Assembly (NCBI RefSeq): GCF_000429765.1
Contig: NZ_AUCM01000006.1
Location: 248,001 to 312,000 of the forward strand
Origin: Gemmobacter nectariphilus DSM 15620
Lineage (GTDB): Bacteria > Pseudomonadota > Alphaproteobacteria > Rhodobacterales > Rhodobacteraceae
Direction of reading: 5' to 3'
DNA length: 64,000 nt
In this document: in pieces, positions 19,086 through 30,060 of the stretch
How positions within the stretch are numbered: the stretch's first letter is position 1
How the letters are laid out: every line of letters begins with the position of its first letter
Notes under the pieces: generated by a model
Seen by the model: the letters and a program-made list of their open reading frames with translations, nothing else
The model's database searches: none
What the model was told of the DNA's origin: nothing
Program-made: the position numbers and the translations under genes

Positions 19086-20156
19086 ATGACGAAATCCGCC
19101 AGTCCGCTTGCCGATCTGAATGCCCGTTCGCGCGAGGTGTTTCGCAGGGTTGTCGAAAGCTACCTGCAATCCGGAGAGCCCGTGGGCTCTCGGACATTGA
19201 CCCGCACGATGTCGGAAAAGCTGTCGGCCGCAACGATCCGCAATGTGATGCAGGATCTCGAATACCTCGGCCTTCTCGATTCCCCGCATGTCTCGGCGGG
19301 CCGCATTCCCACGCATATGGGGCTGCGCATCTTTGTCGATGGCTTGCTCGAGGTCGAGACGATCGGGGACAGCGACCGCGAACGCATCCATGCCAGCCTT
19401 GACCCCGCAGATCGCGATGTGGGCCAGATGCTTGATCAGATCAGCGGGACGCTGTCACGCATCACGCGCGGGGCAAGCCTGGTGCTGACTCCCAAGCATG
19501 AAGCCGCGATCCGGCATATCGAATTCGTCAGCCTTGCCCCGGACCGTGCGCTGGTGGTTCTGGTGTTCTCGGACGGTCATGTCGAGAATCGCATCTTCAC
19601 GCCGCCGGCAGGGCAGACGCCATCCTCGATGCGCGAGGCGGCGAATTTCCTGAATTCGATTGCCGCTGGCCGGACGCTTTCCGATCTGCGCGCCGAGTTC
19701 GCCAAGGAACTCGCGCGGCGCCGCCAGGAGATCGACTCGCTGGCGCAGGCGCTTGTCGAAAGCGGTCTTGCGCTATGGGAAAATGCCGGTCAGGCGTCAG
19801 AGCGGCTGATCGTGCGCGGGCGCTCCAATCTGCTGCCCGAAAGCGACGAAGCGGCCGAGCTTGACCGGATCCGCAGCCTGTTCGACGACCTTGAACGCAA
19901 GCGCGACATCGCGGAATTCCTTGACCTGGCAGAAGAGGGGCAGGGGGTGCGCATTTTCATTGGCTCCGAGAACAAGGTTTTCTCACTTTCCGGTTCCTCT
20001 CTCGTGGTCTCTCCCTATATGAACGCCGAGCGAAAGATCATCGGTGCCATCGGGGTGATCGGTCCGACCCGGCTGAACTATGGCCGGATCGTCCCGATCG
20101 TCGATTATACCGCCCAGCTGATTGGCCGGATGATCTCTGAACGATCGAAAGGATGA
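19086..20156 (+). CDS. hrcA: heat-inducible transcription repressor HrcA
   Basis: A 356-residue repressor that binds CIRCE elements upstream of groESL/dnaK operons and is kept active by GroEL. The N-terminal winged helix is visible (SREVFRRVVESYLQSGEPVGSRTLTR, then LSAATIRNVMQDLEYLGLLDSPHVSAGRIPT). A GAF-like dimer domain follows, with the C-terminal GPTRLNYGRIVPIVDYTA block. The ATG at 19086 starts directly before the conserved domain. It is followed by grpE. Confidence 0.95.
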   Translation: MTKSASPLADLNARSREVFRRVVESYLQSGEPVGSRTLTRTMSEKLSAATIRNVMQDLEYLGLLDSPHVSAGRIPTHMGLRIFVDGLLEVETIGDSDRERIHASLDPADRDVGQMLDQISGTLSRITRGASLVLTPKHEAAIRHIEFVSLAPDRALVVLVFSDGHVENRIFTPPAGQTPSSMREAANFLNSIAAGRTLSDLRAEFAKELARRRQEIDSLAQALVESGLALWENAGQASERLIVRGRSNLLPESDEAAELDRIRSLFDDLERKRDIAEFLDLAEEGQGVRIFIGSENKVFSLSGSSLVVSPYMNAERKIIGAIGVIGPTRLNYGRIVPIVDYTAQLIGRMISERSKG

Positions 20157-20161
20157 GAGGC

Positions 20162-20713
20162 ATGCAGGACGAAAAGCTCAACCCTTCGGACGAAACCCCG
20201 AAGCCCGAAGCCGGGGGGGCCGAGCCGGAGTTCGACTATATCGACGCCGAAGAGCTGGACCGGCTCAAGGCCGAGCGCGACGAATTCCGCGACAAGTTCA
20301 TGCGCGCGCTGGCCGATGCCGAGAATTCGCGGAAGCGGTCGGAACGTGATCGCCGCGAGGCCGAGCAATATGGCGGCTCGCGTCTGGCGCGTGACCTGCT
20401 GCCGGTGCATGACAACCTGCGCCGCGCGCTGGAGGCCATCAGCGACGAGCAGCGCGCCCAGTCCGCTGCGCTGATCGAAGGCGTCGAGCTGACGCTGCGC
20501 GAGCTGCACAATGTGTTCGGCAAGCATGGAATCACGCTGATCTCGCCCCAGCCGGGCGACCAGTTCGACCCGCAGATCCATCAGGCGATGTTCGAGGCAC
20601 CGGTTCCCGGAACCGTCGCCGGCACCGTCCTGCAATGTATGGCCGATGGCTTCATGCTGCATGACCGGCTTTTGCGTCCCGCGCAGGTTGGCGTGTCGTC
20701 CAACGTCGGGTGA
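20162..20713 (+). CDS. grpE: GrpE nucleotide exchange factor for DnaK
   Basis: A 183-residue co-chaperone. An acidic, Pro-rich N terminus and a long helix (about 30-90, ELDRLKAERDEFRDKFMRALADAENSRKR) precede the beta domain with QFDPQIHQAMFE and GTV..V...GF.L.DR.LRPA.V.V. The ATG at 20162 has AAGGA 8 bases upstream and is preferred; an ATG at 20153 would overlap the hrcA stop. dnaK is not adjacent. Confidence 0.93.
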   Translation: MQDEKLNPSDETPKPEAGGAEPEFDYIDAEELDRLKAERDEFRDKFMRALADAENSRKRSERDRREAEQYGGSRLARDLLPVHDNLRRALEAISDEQRAQSAALIEGVELTLRELHNVFGKHGITLISPQPGDQFDPQIHQAMFEAPVPGTVAGTVLQCMADGFMLHDRLLRPAQVGVSSNVG

Positions 20714-20715
20714 GG

Positions 20716-20743
20716 AAAAGGGGGGCACGGCCCCCCTTTTTTT
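20716..20743. terminator. bidirectional intrinsic terminator between grpE and mutS
   Basis: Stem AAAAGGGGGGC / GCCCCCCTTTT with a 3-base loop, followed by TTT on the plus strand and flanked by A-runs, so the minus strand also gets a T-run. It lies between convergent grpE and mutS stops. The clearest intrinsic terminator in the window. Confidence 0.85.
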
Positions 20744-20750
20744 CCTGCGA

Positions 20751-23396
20751 TCAGTCCAGCAGGCCCCGCAGCTCATACAGCAGATCCAGCGCTTGTCGCG
20801 GTGTCAGATCGTCAGCACTGATTTCGCGCAGGCGCGCCTCCAGCGCCGATGGCTTGGGGGGCGTGGCAACCACCGCAGGCGCCGCCGCAGCCGCCGAGAA
20901 CAGCGGAAGATCGTCGATCAGCGCCATCTGCCGCGACCGACCGCCTTCGCGCTCACCTTTTTCCAGCGCCTCCAGCACCACCCGCGCCCGCTCGACCACA
21001 GATCCGGGCAGGCCTGCCAGCCGGGCGACCTGGACGCCATAGGACCGGTCTGCGGCGCCCTTGCGCACCTCGTGCAGGAAGACCACATCGCCGTGCCATT
21101 CCTTGACGGACACGGTGGCATTTTCGACGCCTGCAAGACGGCCAGCAAGGGTCGTCATCTCGTGGTAATGCGTGGCGAACAGCGCGCGGCAGCGATTGGT
21201 GTCGTGCAGATGTTCCAGCACCGCCCAGGCGATCGACAGCCCGTCATAGGTCGCCGTGCCGCGGCCGATCTCGTCCAGGATCACCAGGGCGCGCTCATCG
21301 GCCTGATTGAGGATGCCTGCCGTCTCGACCATCTCGACCATGAAGGTCGAACGCCCGCGCGCCAGATCGTCCGAGGCCCCGACCCGGCTGAACAGCTGGC
21401 TGACCAGACCGATCCTTGCCGCATCGGCCGGGACAAAACTGCCCGCCTGTGCCAGCAGGGCAATCAGCGCGTTCTGGCGCAGGAAGGTCGATTTGCCCGC
21501 CATGTTCGGCCCGGTCAGCAGCCAGATCGCCGGGGTCGCGCCCGTCGACAACCGGCAATCGTTGGCAACAAAGGGCTCGCCCGTCCGCCGCAGGGCCCGT
21601 TCCACCACGGGGTGCCGGCCGCCGGTGATGTCGAAGGCGTGGCTTCCGTCGACCACCGGCTCGCACCAGTTCTCGGCCATCGCCAGGTCGGCCAGTGCAC
21701 AGGCCAGATCGATCTCTGCCAACCCGCGTGAGGCCTGTGCGATGTTCGCCGACTGCGCCAGAACCTTGGATTGCAGCGACTGGAAATGCTTGCGCTCCAG
21801 TTCCAGCGCATGGTTCGCCGCGTTGAGAATGCGCGTCTCCAGCGCCGACAGCTCGACCGTGGTAAAGCGCAGCTGGTTGGCGGTGGTCTGGCGGTGGATG
21901 AAGCGGTCCGACAGGGGTGGGGCAAGCATCCGCTCGCCGTGGCGGTCGGTGACCTCGATGAAGTAGCCCAGGACGTTGTTGTGCTTGATCTTCAGCGTCG
22001 GAATGCCCGTCGCTTCGGCATAATCCGCCTGCATCCGGGCAATCACGCCCCGGCCTTCGTCGCGCAGGGCGCGGGTCTCGTCCAGATCGCCATCATAGCC
22101 AGCCGCGATGAAGCCGCCATCGCGCAGCAACAGCGGCGGTTCGCCGACCACCGCCAAGTGCAGCAGATCTGCCAGCGCCTGATGTCCGGTCAGGGCCCTG
22201 GTCGCATCGGTCAGAACCATAGGAATTTCAGCGCAGGCGGCAATCACATCCGCGATTTCGGCGGCCTGGCCAAGACCATCGCGGATCGCTGCCAGATCGC
22301 GCGGGCCGCCGCGCTCCAGCGCCAGACGGGATTGGGCGCGCTCCATGTCCGGAACAGCCTTCAGAAGGCTGCGCAGCCGCTCGCGCAGGGCGGTGTTTTC
22401 GGTCAGATAGCGCACCGCTTCCAGCCGCGCCCGGATCAGCAAAAGGTCTCTGGACGGCCCCGAGAGCCGCCTTTCCAGCAACCGTGCCCCTGCAGCGGTC
22501 ACTGTCCGGTCAATCGTTGCCAAAAGCGATCCGTCACGCCCGCCGGCCGCGCCTTGGGCGATTTCCAGGCTGCGCCGTGTGGCAGCGTCGATCTGCATGA
22601 TCCCGCCTGCAAGTTCGCGGATCGGCGGGCGAAGCAGCGGCAGGTTTCCCCGCTGCGTCAGATCCAGATAGTCGACCAGCGCGCCCATGGCGGCCAGCTC
22701 GGCCCGATCAAAACTGCCAAACCCGTCCAGGGTTGTGACCGACCACAGATCGCACAGCCGCCGCTCGGCCCCCGCGCTGTCAAACGCCGACCGCGGCCGC
22801 AGGGTCTCGACAGCGCCGGTCTCGGCGATCACCTCGCCAAGTCCGGTCTGTGCTTCGGACAGCAGCACCTCGCGCGGGGCAAGGCGGGCAAGTTCGGGGC
22901 CAAGCCGGACTGCGGGGCAGGGCATCACCCGCATCTCGCCGGTCGAGATATCGACCCAGGCCAGCGCGCCAGCCTCGCGCACCTCGGCAAAGGCCACCAG
23001 ATAGTTGTGCCGCCGGGCCTCCAGCAGGGTATCTTCGGTCAGGGTGCCGGGCGTCACCAGCCGCACCACATCGCGCCGCACGACGGATTTCGACCCGCGC
23101 TTGCGCGCTTCGGCCGGGTCCTCCATCTGCTCGGCAATGGCGACGCGAAAGCCCTTGCGGATCAGCGTCAGCAGATAGCCCTCGGCCGCGTGAACGGGCA
23201 CGCCGCACATTGGAATGTCTTCGCCCAGGTGCTGGCCCCGCTTGGTCAGCGCAATGTCCAGCGCCGCCGCAGCCTGCGCCGCGTCGTCAAAGAACATCTC
23301 GTAGAAATCACCCATCCGGTAGAACAGGATGGCATCCGGGTGCTGCGCCTTGATTTCCAGATACTGCGCCATCATTGGCGTGACGGTTTCGGTCAT
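20751..23396 (-). CDS. mutS: DNA mismatch repair protein MutS
   Basis: An 881-residue mismatch sensor ATPase. The N-terminal mismatch-binding domain has the [11 protein letters not shown] motif (Phe-x-Glu that wedges into the mismatch, about residues 25-35). Walker [10 protein letters not shown] lies near residue 627, then the signature loop and Walker [11 protein letters not shown]. The C-terminal [17 protein letters not shown] helix matches the MutS tetramer tail. The start [16 protein letters not shown] is set by the domain and a GGGG ribosome site. mutL lies about 5 kb away on the same strand. Confidence 0.97.
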   Translation of the reverse strand: MTETVTPMMAQYLEIKAQHPDAILFYRMGDFYEMFFDDAAQAAAALDIALTKRGQHLGEDIPMCGVPVHAAEGYLLTLIRKGFRVAIAEQMEDPAEARKRGSKSVVRRDVVRLVTPGTLTEDTLLEARRHNYLVAFAEVREAGALAWVDISTGEMRVMPCPAVRLGPELARLAPREVLLSEAQTGLGEVIAETGAVETLRPRSAFDSAGAERRLCDLWSVTTLDGFGSFDRAELAAMGALVDYLDLTQRGNLPLLRPPIRELAGGIMQIDAATRRSLEIAQGAAGGRDGSLLATIDRTVTAAGARLLERRLSGPSRDLLLIRARLEAVRYLTENTALRERLRSLLKAVPDMERAQSRLALERGGPRDLAAIRDGLGQAAEIADVIAACAEIPMVLTDATRALTGHQALADLLHLAVVGEPPLLLRDGGFIAAGYDGDLDETRALRDEGRGVIARMQADYAEATGIPTLKIKHNNVLGYFIEVTDRHGERMLAPPLSDRFIHRQTTANQLRFTTVELSALETRILNAANHALELERKHFQSLQSKVLAQSANIAQASRGLAEIDLACALADLAMAENWCEPVVDGSHAFDITGGRHPVVERALRRTGEPFVANDCRLSTGATPAIWLLTGPNMAGKSTFLRQNALIALLAQAGSFVPADAARIGLVSQLFSRVGASDDLARGRSTFMVEMVETAGILNQADERALVILDEIGRGTATYDGLSIAWAVLEHLHDTNRCRALFATHYHEMTTLAGRLAGVENATVSVKEWHGDVVFLHEVRKGAADRSYGVQVARLAGLPGSVVERARVVLEALEKGEREGGRSRQMALIDDLPLFSAAAAAPAVVATPPKPSALEARLREISADDLTPRQALDLLYELRGLLD

Positions 23397-23511
23397 GCGG
23401 TCCCCCTGTCGTGACGGCGAACCTAACCTGCACGGACAGGCGGGAAAAGGCCTGCAAATCCATTGTTTCACGCCCCCGCGGGCGCTAAGAGAGCCGGAAA
23501 GGGAGGCCCGC

Positions 23512-25767
23512 ATGACCCGCACCAAGATCACGCCCGAAGACGCGCTCGCCTATCATCTGGAACCGCGGCCGGGGAAATACGACATTGTCGCCTCGACCCC
23601 CATGGCGACGCAGCGGGATCTGTCGCTGGCCTATTCGCCGGGCGTGGCCGTGCCGGTGCAGGCCATCGCGGAACGTCCCGAGACCGCCTATGACTATACC
23701 GTCAAGGGCAACATGGTTGCGGTGATCTCGAATGGCACCGCGATCCTTGGGCTGGGCAATCTGGGCGCCCTGGCGTCGAAGCCGGTGATGGAAGGCAAGG
23801 CGGTGCTGTTCAAGCGCTTTGCCGATGTCAACGCCATCGACATCGAACTGGATACCGAAGACCCGGACGAGATCATCAAGGCGGTCAGCCTGATGGGCCC
23901 GACCTTTGGCGGCATCAACCTTGAGGACATCAAGGCGCCCGAGTGCTTCATCATCGAAAGCCGCCTCAAGGAGATCATGGACATTCCCGTGTTCCATGAT
24001 GACCAGCACGGCACGGCGGTGATCTGCGCCGCGGGGCTGATCAACGCGCTGGAGCTGTCGGGCAAGAAAATCCAGGACGTCCGGATCGTGCTGAACGGGG
24101 CAGGGGCGGCGGGTATTGCCTGCCTCGAGCTGCTGAAATCCATGGGCGCGCGGCATGACAACTGCATCATGTGCGACACCAAGGGTGTGGTCTACCAGGG
24201 CCGCACCGAGGGCATGAACCAATGGAAGTCCGCCCATGCCGCCGCGACAGATCTGCGCACGCTGGAAGAGGCCATGGTCGGCGCGGACGTCTTTCTTGGC
24301 GTATCGGCCAAGGGGGCGGTGACGCCTGCCATGGTCGCCAGCATGGCAGAGAACCCGGTGATCTTTGCCATGGCGAACCCCGACCCCGAGATCACCCCCG
24401 AAGAGGCCCATGCCGTGCGGGCCGATGCCATCGTCGCAACGGGCCGCAGCGACTATCCGAACCAGGTGAACAACGTTCTGGGCTTTCCCTATCTGTTCCG
24501 CGGCGCACTGGACATTCACGCCCGCGCCATCAACGACGAGATGAAGATTGCCTGCGCTCATGCGCTTGCCAAGCTTGCGCGCGAGGATGTGCCGGACGAA
24601 GTGGCGATGGCCTATGGCCGCAAGCTTTCGTTTGGCCGCGATTACATCATTCCGACCCCCTTCGATCCGCGATTGATCCATGTGGTGCCGCTGGCGGTGG
24701 CCAAGGCCGGGATGGATACCGGGGTCGCGCGGCGGCCGATCATCGACATGAAGGCCTATGAACAGAGCCTGAAAAGCCGGATGGACCCGACCTCGAGCAT
24801 CCTGCAGGGTGTTCATGCGCGGGCGCGTCAGGCGCAGGCCCGGATGATCTTTGCCGAAGGCGACGATCCGCGCGTGCTGCGGGCGGCTGTTGCCTATCAG
24901 CGTGCAGGTCTTGGCAAGGCGCTGGTCGTCGGGCGCGAAGCCGATGTGCGCGACAAGCTGGATGCGGCCGGTCTTGGGGATGCGGTGCGCGAGCTGGAGG
25001 TGGTGAACGCCGCGAACAGCCGCCATCTGGATGTCTACAAGGATTTCCTTTACCGGCGCATGCAGCGTCAGGGCCTGGACCGTCAGGATGTGCACCGCCT
25101 TGCCGCGCGCGACCGGCATGTCTTTGCCTCGCTGATGCTGGCGCATGGGCATGGCGACGGTCTGATCACGGGCGCGACCCGCAAATCGGCGCATGTGCTC
25201 AGCCTGATCAACCATGTGTTCGATGCGACGGCCGCCGACGGGGCGGTTGGCGTGACCGCGCTGTTGCACAAGGGCCGGATCGTGCTGATCGCCGATACGC
25301 TGGTCCATGAATGGCCCGAGGAAAACGATCTGGCCACCATCGCCATTGCAGCGGCAGGCGTGGCCCGCAATCTGGGGCTGGAGCCGCGTGTTGCCTTTGT
25401 GTCGTTCTCGACCTTTGGCTATCCGGTCAGCGAGCGGGCATCGAAAATGCATCGTGCGCCGGCCGTTCTGGATGCGATGAAGGTCGATTTCGAATATGAG
25501 GGCGAAATGACCGTCGACGTTGCCATGAACATGGACCAGATGGCGCATTACCCGTTCTGTCGCCTGACGGGTCCAGCCAATATCCTGGTGGTTCCGGCGC
25601 GGCATTCGGCCTCGATCTCGGTCAAGCTGATGCAGGAAATGGCCGGGGCAACCGTGATCGGCCCGATCCTGACCGGGGTGCGCAAGCCCATTCAGATCTG
25701 CTCGACCAATGCCACGGTGAACGACATTCTGAACATGGCCGTCATGGCGGCCTGCAAGATGGGCTGA
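23512..25767 (+). CDS. maeB: NADP-dependent malic enzyme with phosphotransacetylase-like C-terminal domain
   Basis: Oxidative decarboxylation of malate to pyruvate with NADP+. 751 residues: a malic enzyme domain (1 to about 430) with [26 protein letters not shown] and the NADP loop [11 protein letters not shown] second domain (about 440-751) resembles phosphate acetyltransferase; it is regarded as a regulatory, acetyl-CoA-sensing module in this MaeB class. Length matches the known hybrid enzymes. The ATG at 23512 follows AAAGGGAGG. It is divergent from mutS. Confidence 0.95.
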   Translation: MTRTKITPEDALAYHLEPRPGKYDIVASTPMATQRDLSLAYSPGVAVPVQAIAERPETAYDYTVKGNMVAVISNGTAILGLGNLGALASKPVMEGKAVLFKRFADVNAIDIELDTEDPDEIIKAVSLMGPTFGGINLEDIKAPECFIIESRLKEIMDIPVFHDDQHGTAVICAAGLINALELSGKKIQDVRIVLNGAGAAGIACLELLKSMGARHDNCIMCDTKGVVYQGRTEGMNQWKSAHAAATDLRTLEEAMVGADVFLGVSAKGAVTPAMVASMAENPVIFAMANPDPEITPEEAHAVRADAIVATGRSDYPNQVNNVLGFPYLFRGALDIHARAINDEMKIACAHALAKLAREDVPDEVAMAYGRKLSFGRDYIIPTPFDPRLIHVVPLAVAKAGMDTGVARRPIIDMKAYEQSLKSRMDPTSSILQGVHARARQAQARMIFAEGDDPRVLRAAVAYQRAGLGKALVVGREADVRDKLDAAGLGDAVRELEVVNAANSRHLDVYKDFLYRRMQRQGLDRQDVHRLAARDRHVFASLMLAHGHGDGLITGATRKSAHVLSLINHVFDATAADGAVGVTALLHKGRIVLIADTLVHEWPEENDLATIAIAAAGVARNLGLEPRVAFVSFSTFGYPVSERASKMHRAPAVLDAMKVDFEYEGEMTVDVAMNMDQMAHYPFCRLTGPANILVVPARHSASISVKLMQEMAGATVIGPILTGVRKPIQICSTNATVNDILNMAVMAACKMG

Positions 25768-25776
25768 CCCAGGGGG

Positions 25777-25802
25777 CGGAACCCGGGTTCGGGTGCCGTT
25801 TT
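25777..25802 (+). terminator. intrinsic terminator of maeB
   Basis: CGGAACCCG-GGTT-CGGGTGCCG, a 9-bp stem with one mismatch, is followed by TTTT. It begins 10 bases after the maeB stop and faces a convergent gene. Confidence 0.6.
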
Positions 25803-25815
25803 CAGCGGGCGGGGG

Positions 25816-26937
25816 CTACTTGGCCAGCCCCTCGCCAATCGCTGCAACGGGCGACAGGATGATCTGAGTCGCGCCCTGAACTGTCAAAACGGCCCCTGGC
25901 AACAGGCCTATGCGGCGGGCATCGTCGCGGCCAAGCGCCTCGTCTATGTCATTGATCCGGTTAAGCAGCCGGATCAGTGCTGGCGAGGTCCCTGCCGTAA
26001 AGTGCCCGTCTCCGGTCGAGAAGGCGCCAACTTCAAGCAACGTTACCTCCAGCCCGGCCAGGACGCGCACGTCTCGGACATTTCCCAACCGCGCGCTTTC
26101 CCCGGCAAGCCGGGCAGACAGGGCAAGCGCCCGGTCGCGCGCCGAGGTGAACACGACAAAGGGTTGCGGCAAGCGGCCCATCGCCTGTGCCTGGGCGCGA
26201 AAGACGTCAATGTCGATGTCCGGCGAGATCAAGATGACGCCCGCCAGCCGATTCAGGACCGAGTTGTCCTTGCGGATGGCCAGCTGACGCAGTGTTTCCA
26301 TGGTCAGGGCGCTACCCATGGAATGCGCGACGACCATGATCCGTTCCGCCCCGGCGGCCGCAACTTCGTGCAACAGGCGCTCTAGCCCGTCACGCGCGAA
26401 CAGGGCCGAATCCCGATCATAGGCATAGCCGACCGGCGTGCCGCGTGATGGCCAGCTGTAATGCACCGGAACGCCAGGCAGGTCGAGATCGTGGTGCAGC
26501 TGGGCGAATCGATACAACCCTTCGGCAAAGGTATTGTTGAACCCATGGACAAACACGACAGCGTCCCGGGTGCCGCGCCGTGTCTGTCGGAGTTCCGTGG
26601 TCAAGGCCGTCCGAAAGGCGATCCCCGAGTCGAAGACCATCTGATCCACTGTCACCATCTGGGTTCGCGGATCGGGCGGGCGATTGCGCGGCGGCCATGG
26701 CACGGTTCCAAGCTCGCGCTCTGGCGGGATGGAGACGTCGAAGCGCGCAAACCTTGTGTCGAAACTGCGATTGCGAGAAAACGGCTCGCCCGCCCCGTCA
26801 TCCTTGCGCGTTGTCCCGATGAAAACGCGCTGCACCTCGCCGACAGAAGCAGCTTCTGGCACGATGGTGATCGTGCCCCGCGGGGTGCAGGCCGCAATTG
26901 CCAGGATGCTGAACAGGACCAAAAGACGCTTCATCAT
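25816..26937 (-). CDS. lipoprotein alpha/beta hydrolase (DUF900 type)
   Basis: A 373-residue predicted lipoprotein. A short hydrophobic signal ends at the lipobox IAAC with Cys17. An alpha/beta hydrolase domain follows with oxyanion block VVFVHGFNN (about 127-135) and nucleophile Ser206 in VVAHSMGSAL. This matches DUF900/COG4782 hydrolases of alphaproteobacteria. Substrate unknown; esterase or lipase activity in the periplasm is inference. It converges with maeB and stands alone before a parS-like site. Confidence 0.85.
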   Translation of the reverse strand: MMKRLLVLFSILAIAACTPRGTITIVPEAASVGEVQRVFIGTTRKDDGAGEPFSRNRSFDTRFARFDVSIPPERELGTVPWPPRNRPPDPRTQMVTVDQMVFDSGIAFRTALTTELRQTRRGTRDAVVFVHGFNNTFAEGLYRFAQLHHDLDLPGVPVHYSWPSRGTPVGYAYDRDSALFARDGLERLLHEVAAAGAERIMVVAHSMGSALTMETLRQLAIRKDNSVLNRLAGVILISPDIDIDVFRAQAQAMGRLPQPFVVFTSARDRALALSARLAGESARLGNVRDVRVLAGLEVTLLEVGAFSTGDGHFTAGTSPALIRLLNRINDIDEALGRDDARRIGLLPGAVLTVQGATQIILSPVAAIGEGLAK

Positions 26938-27032
26938 GAATGATTGATCGTCAATGCAGGGCCTCGCGTCAATCGGGCGCGCGACCTGTCCAACCGGACC
27001 GCGCAGAAAGCCGCACGCGACGCGTCACGGAA

Positions 27033-27048
27033 TGTTTCGCGTGAAACA
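27033..27048. other. parS-like centromere site 3
   Basis: TGTTTCGCGTGAAACA, one base from the parS consensus, lies in the short gap between rmuC and the hydrolase gene. It is the furthest of the three sites from the putative origin (about 18 kb). Confidence 0.7.
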
Positions 27049-27055
27049 TTGAGGC

Positions 27056-28207
27056 TTAGCGAGAGCCAAGCGGAACGGCGGGATCGGGTTCGGGGCTAAG
27101 CTCTTCAAAGTCGAACGCATCCAGCCGCCGCGCCCGGCGTCCCGCCTTGTCAGCCGAGATGCGGATTTCTTCCACATCCTTGGCAGCCTGGTGAAAGTGG
27201 CGATCCAGATTCTCGACCCGCGTGCCCAGCCGGTCCACATCGGCATGCAACAGCGCCAGTTCCTTGCGGATTGCCCCAGCCTGCTCGCGCATCCGGGCAT
27301 CTTTCAGCACAGCGCGCATCGTGTTCAGCACTGCCATGCAGGTGGTGGGCGAGACGATCCAGACCCGCAGCGCAAACCCTTCGCGCACCACATCGGCGAA
27401 ATTCGCATGAAGCTCGGCGTAAACCGCCTCCGAGGGCAGGAACATCAGCGCGCCCTCGGCCGTTTCTCCCTCGATGATATAGCGTTCGGCAATGGCCTTC
27501 AGGTGTGTCCGCACGGCCGAACGCAGCAGGCGCGCGGCCTCGGTCTGGTGCTGCGGTGTCGTGGCGTTGCGCAGGGCCTCATAGGCCTCCAGCGGGAACT
27601 TGCTGTCCACCGCGATCGGGCCGGGTGGCTTGGGCAGGTGAATCAGGCAATCGGCGCGCTTGCCGTTCGAAAGCGTCGCCTGCATCGTGTAGCTGTCGCG
27701 CGGCAGCGCCTTTTGCACGATGTCATGCAGCTGGATTTCGCCAAAGGCGCCGCGGGTCTGCTTGTTCGACAGGATATCCTGCAACGACAGCACATCGCCC
27801 GAAAGCTTTTCGATCTTGGCCTGCGCGCGGTCGATGGTTTCCAGGCGCTGTTGCAGATCGCCCAGACTGCGGGCGGTGCGGGTGGCCGATCCGCTCAGCG
27901 ACTCGCCCATGCGTTGCTGCACCTCGGAAAGTCGTGCCTCCATCAGCTTGAGCATAGCGGCCTGCGCCTGGGTCTGCGCCTCGGACACATGCGCAAGGCC
28001 GCCGGCCAGCCGTTCCTGCCCATCGCCGATTGCCTGAACCCGCTGGGCAAGCCAGCCCATATCGTTGCGCAGCGGCGCGGCCAGCCGTGCAGCGCGGGCC
28101 GCCGCACGCAAGGTCAGCACCAGCAAAAGAACCAGCACCGCTGCGGCAAGCGCTGCAAGCACCTGCCAATCGGTCAGGGCATAGCTTTGTCCGTTGATCG
28201 TGATCAT
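27056..28207 (-). CDS. rmuC: RmuC family DNA recombination protein
   Basis: A 383-residue protein with one N-terminal membrane segment (about 15-35), a coiled-coil stretch (about 50-160) and the RmuC nuclease-like domain. Visible domain blocks are [37 protein letters not shown] and [15 protein letters not shown]. RmuC limits inversion at short repeats in E. coli; its biochemistry is unsettled. Its start overlaps the mutL stop (ATGA), joining two DNA-maintenance genes. Confidence 0.92.
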   Translation of the reverse strand: MITINGQSYALTDWQVLAALAAAVLVLLLVLTLRAAARAARLAAPLRNDMGWLAQRVQAIGDGQERLAGGLAHVSEAQTQAQAAMLKLMEARLSEVQQRMGESLSGSATRTARSLGDLQQRLETIDRAQAKIEKLSGDVLSLQDILSNKQTRGAFGEIQLHDIVQKALPRDSYTMQATLSNGKRADCLIHLPKPPGPIAVDSKFPLEAYEALRNATTPQHQTEAARLLRSAVRTHLKAIAERYIIEGETAEGALMFLPSEAVYAELHANFADVVREGFALRVWIVSPTTCMAVLNTMRAVLKDARMREQAGAIRKELALLHADVDRLGTRVENLDRHFHQAAKDVEEIRISADKAGRRARRLDAFDFEELSPEPDPAVPLGSR

Positions 28208-30027
28208 GTGCGCCCGAACAGTCGCTCGATGTCAGAGAGCTTCAGCTCTACATAGGTCGGCCGGCCATGGTTGCACTGACCGGATAGGGGGGTGGCCTCC
28301 ATCTCGCGCAGCAGGGCGTTCATCTCGTCCGCGCGCATCTGGCGTCCGGTGCGCACCGATCCGTGGCAGGCCATGCGGCTCAGGATCGCGTCGATCCGGG
28401 CAGTCAGCGTTGTGACGGTGCCTTGGTCTGCGATTTCGTCCAGAATGTCGCGCAACAAGGCGGCTGCATCCACCTGGCCCAGGATCGCCGGGGTTTCGCG
28501 CACCGCCACCGCACCGCCGCCAAAGGGCTCAACCGTCAGGCCAAGCCGCGCCAGATCCGGGGCCAGCTCCAGCAGGCGCGCGGCTTCGTCTTGCGGCAAT
28601 TCCACGATTTCGGGGATCAGCAAGGCCTGCGCCGCGATGCGTCCTTGCGCCTGTGCCTTGAGCCGCTCGTACACCAGCCGCTCATGGGCCGCATGGGCAT
28701 CGACGATCACGATGCCCTGATCGGTCTGGGCGATGATATAGTTCTCGTGCACCTGCGCCCGCGCGGCGCCCAGCGGCTGCGCTGTGGTCTGCGCGGGCTC
28801 GGAAACAGGCTCTACACGGCCGGTAGGCCCTTCGGCAAAGCCCGACGGCGCCTGAAAGGCAAAGCTGCGCGAGACGGCGGGGGCAGAGGGCCGGTCCATC
28901 TGATAGACGTGCGGCGCGGTGCCCGGGTTGGCAGGTTCCGCCCGCATCGCACCCAGCGTGGCCCCCGCGACCGTGCTCGAGGCGCGGTGCCCGGCCTCGG
29001 CCAGCGCGTGGCGCAGGGCCGAGACGATCAGCCCGCGCGCAAGTCCGGGGTCGCGGAACCGCACTTCGGATTTCGCAGGGTGGACGTTCACGTCCACAAG
29101 CTGCGGATCACAGTCCAGAAACAGCACGGCGCCGGGGTGCCGGTCTCGGCTCAGCACATCCATATAGGCCGCGCGCAGGGCGCCGAACAGCATCCGGTCC
29201 AGCAACGGGCGGCCGTTGACGAACAGGAACTGCGCCACCGCCGCGCCGCGTGACCAGGTGGGCAGCGCGGCATAGCCGGTCAGCCGCAGGCCATCGCGTT
29301 CGGCGTCGATGGGCAGGGCGTTCTCGGTGAAATCCCCGCCGATCACCCGCGCCAGCCGTCCGCGCAGCGCCTGAAACATGTCGCCCGTTTCAGCGTCTGC
29401 GCGGAAGATCAGCCGCCCCTCGCCCCCGTCGCTGACATCGCGCAAGGTAAACGAGACGCTGGGTTCCGCCATCGCCAGCCGCTTGATGACGTCCGCGATC
29501 GCCATCGCCTCGGCCCGGTCTGATCGCAGGAACTTCAGCCGCGCGGGCGTTGCAAAGAACAGATCGCGCAGCTCGACCACCGTGCCGCGCGACAGCGCCG
29601 CCGGCCGCACCTCGCCCATCCGCCCGCCCGAGACCGAGATCACCGCCGCCTCGGCGCCTTGCACCCGGCTGGTGATCGTCAGCCGGCCAACGGCCCCCAG
29701 ACTTGGCAGCGCCTCGCCCCGAAAGCCGAAGGTGTGGATGTTCAGCAGATCGCTGCCGTCGATCTTCGATGTCGCATGACGGCTGAGCGCCAGCGGCAGG
29801 TCCTCGGCCGTCATGCCGCAGCCGTCATCCGTTACCCGGATCAGCGCCTTGCCGCCCTGGGCATAGGCCACGTCAACGCGCCGCGCGCCGGCATCCAGCG
29901 CGTTTTCCACCAGTTCCTTCACGGCGGCGGCTGGCCGTTCCACCACCTCGCCCGCAGCGATGCGGTTGATGGCGGATTCGTCCAGTTGCCGGATGATGGG
30001 GCGCATATGGGGGGGCTGGGCGTTCAT
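28204..30027 (-). CDS. mutL: DNA mismatch repair protein MutL
   Basis: A 607-residue GHKL ATPase that links MutS to repair. ATP motifs [11 protein letters not shown] (38-48), DDGCGM (67-72) and GFRGEAL are intact. The C-terminal domain shows [12 protein letters not shown] (about 441-452), close to the DQHA(X)2E(X)4E endonuclease motif of MutL proteins in organisms without MutH. The start at 30027 has a GGCAGG ribosome site; an internal ATG at 30006 has none. Confidence 0.96.
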   Translation of the reverse strand: MNAQPPHMRPIIRQLDESAINRIAAGEVVERPAAAVKELVENALDAGARRVDVAYAQGGKALIRVTDDGCGMTAEDLPLALSRHATSKIDGSDLLNIHTFGFRGEALPSLGAVGRLTITSRVQGAEAAVISVSGGRMGEVRPAALSRGTVVELRDLFFATPARLKFLRSDRAEAMAIADVIKRLAMAEPSVSFTLRDVSDGGEGRLIFRADAETGDMFQALRGRLARVIGGDFTENALPIDAERDGLRLTGYAALPTWSRGAAVAQFLFVNGRPLLDRMLFGALRAAYMDVLSRDRHPGAVLFLDCDPQLVDVNVHPAKSEVRFRDPGLARGLIVSALRHALAEAGHRASSTVAGATLGAMRAEPANPGTAPHVYQMDRPSAPAVSRSFAFQAPSGFAEGPTGRVEPVSEPAQTTAQPLGAARAQVHENYIIAQTDQGIVIVDAHAAHERLVYERLKAQAQGRIAAQALLIPEIVELPQDEAARLLELAPDLARLGLTVEPFGGGAVAVRETPAILGQVDAAALLRDILDEIADQGTVTTLTARIDAILSRMACHGSVRTGRQMRADEMNALLREMEATPLSGQCNHGRPTYVELKLSDIERLFGRT

Positions 30028-30060
30028 CCTGCCAGATATAGCAGGCGAACGCCCCTGACG

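Noticed and set aside
23485-25605. A 706-codon open frame opposite maeB
   Set aside because: Antisense to a complete malic enzyme. Composition is that of a shadow frame and it has no domain.
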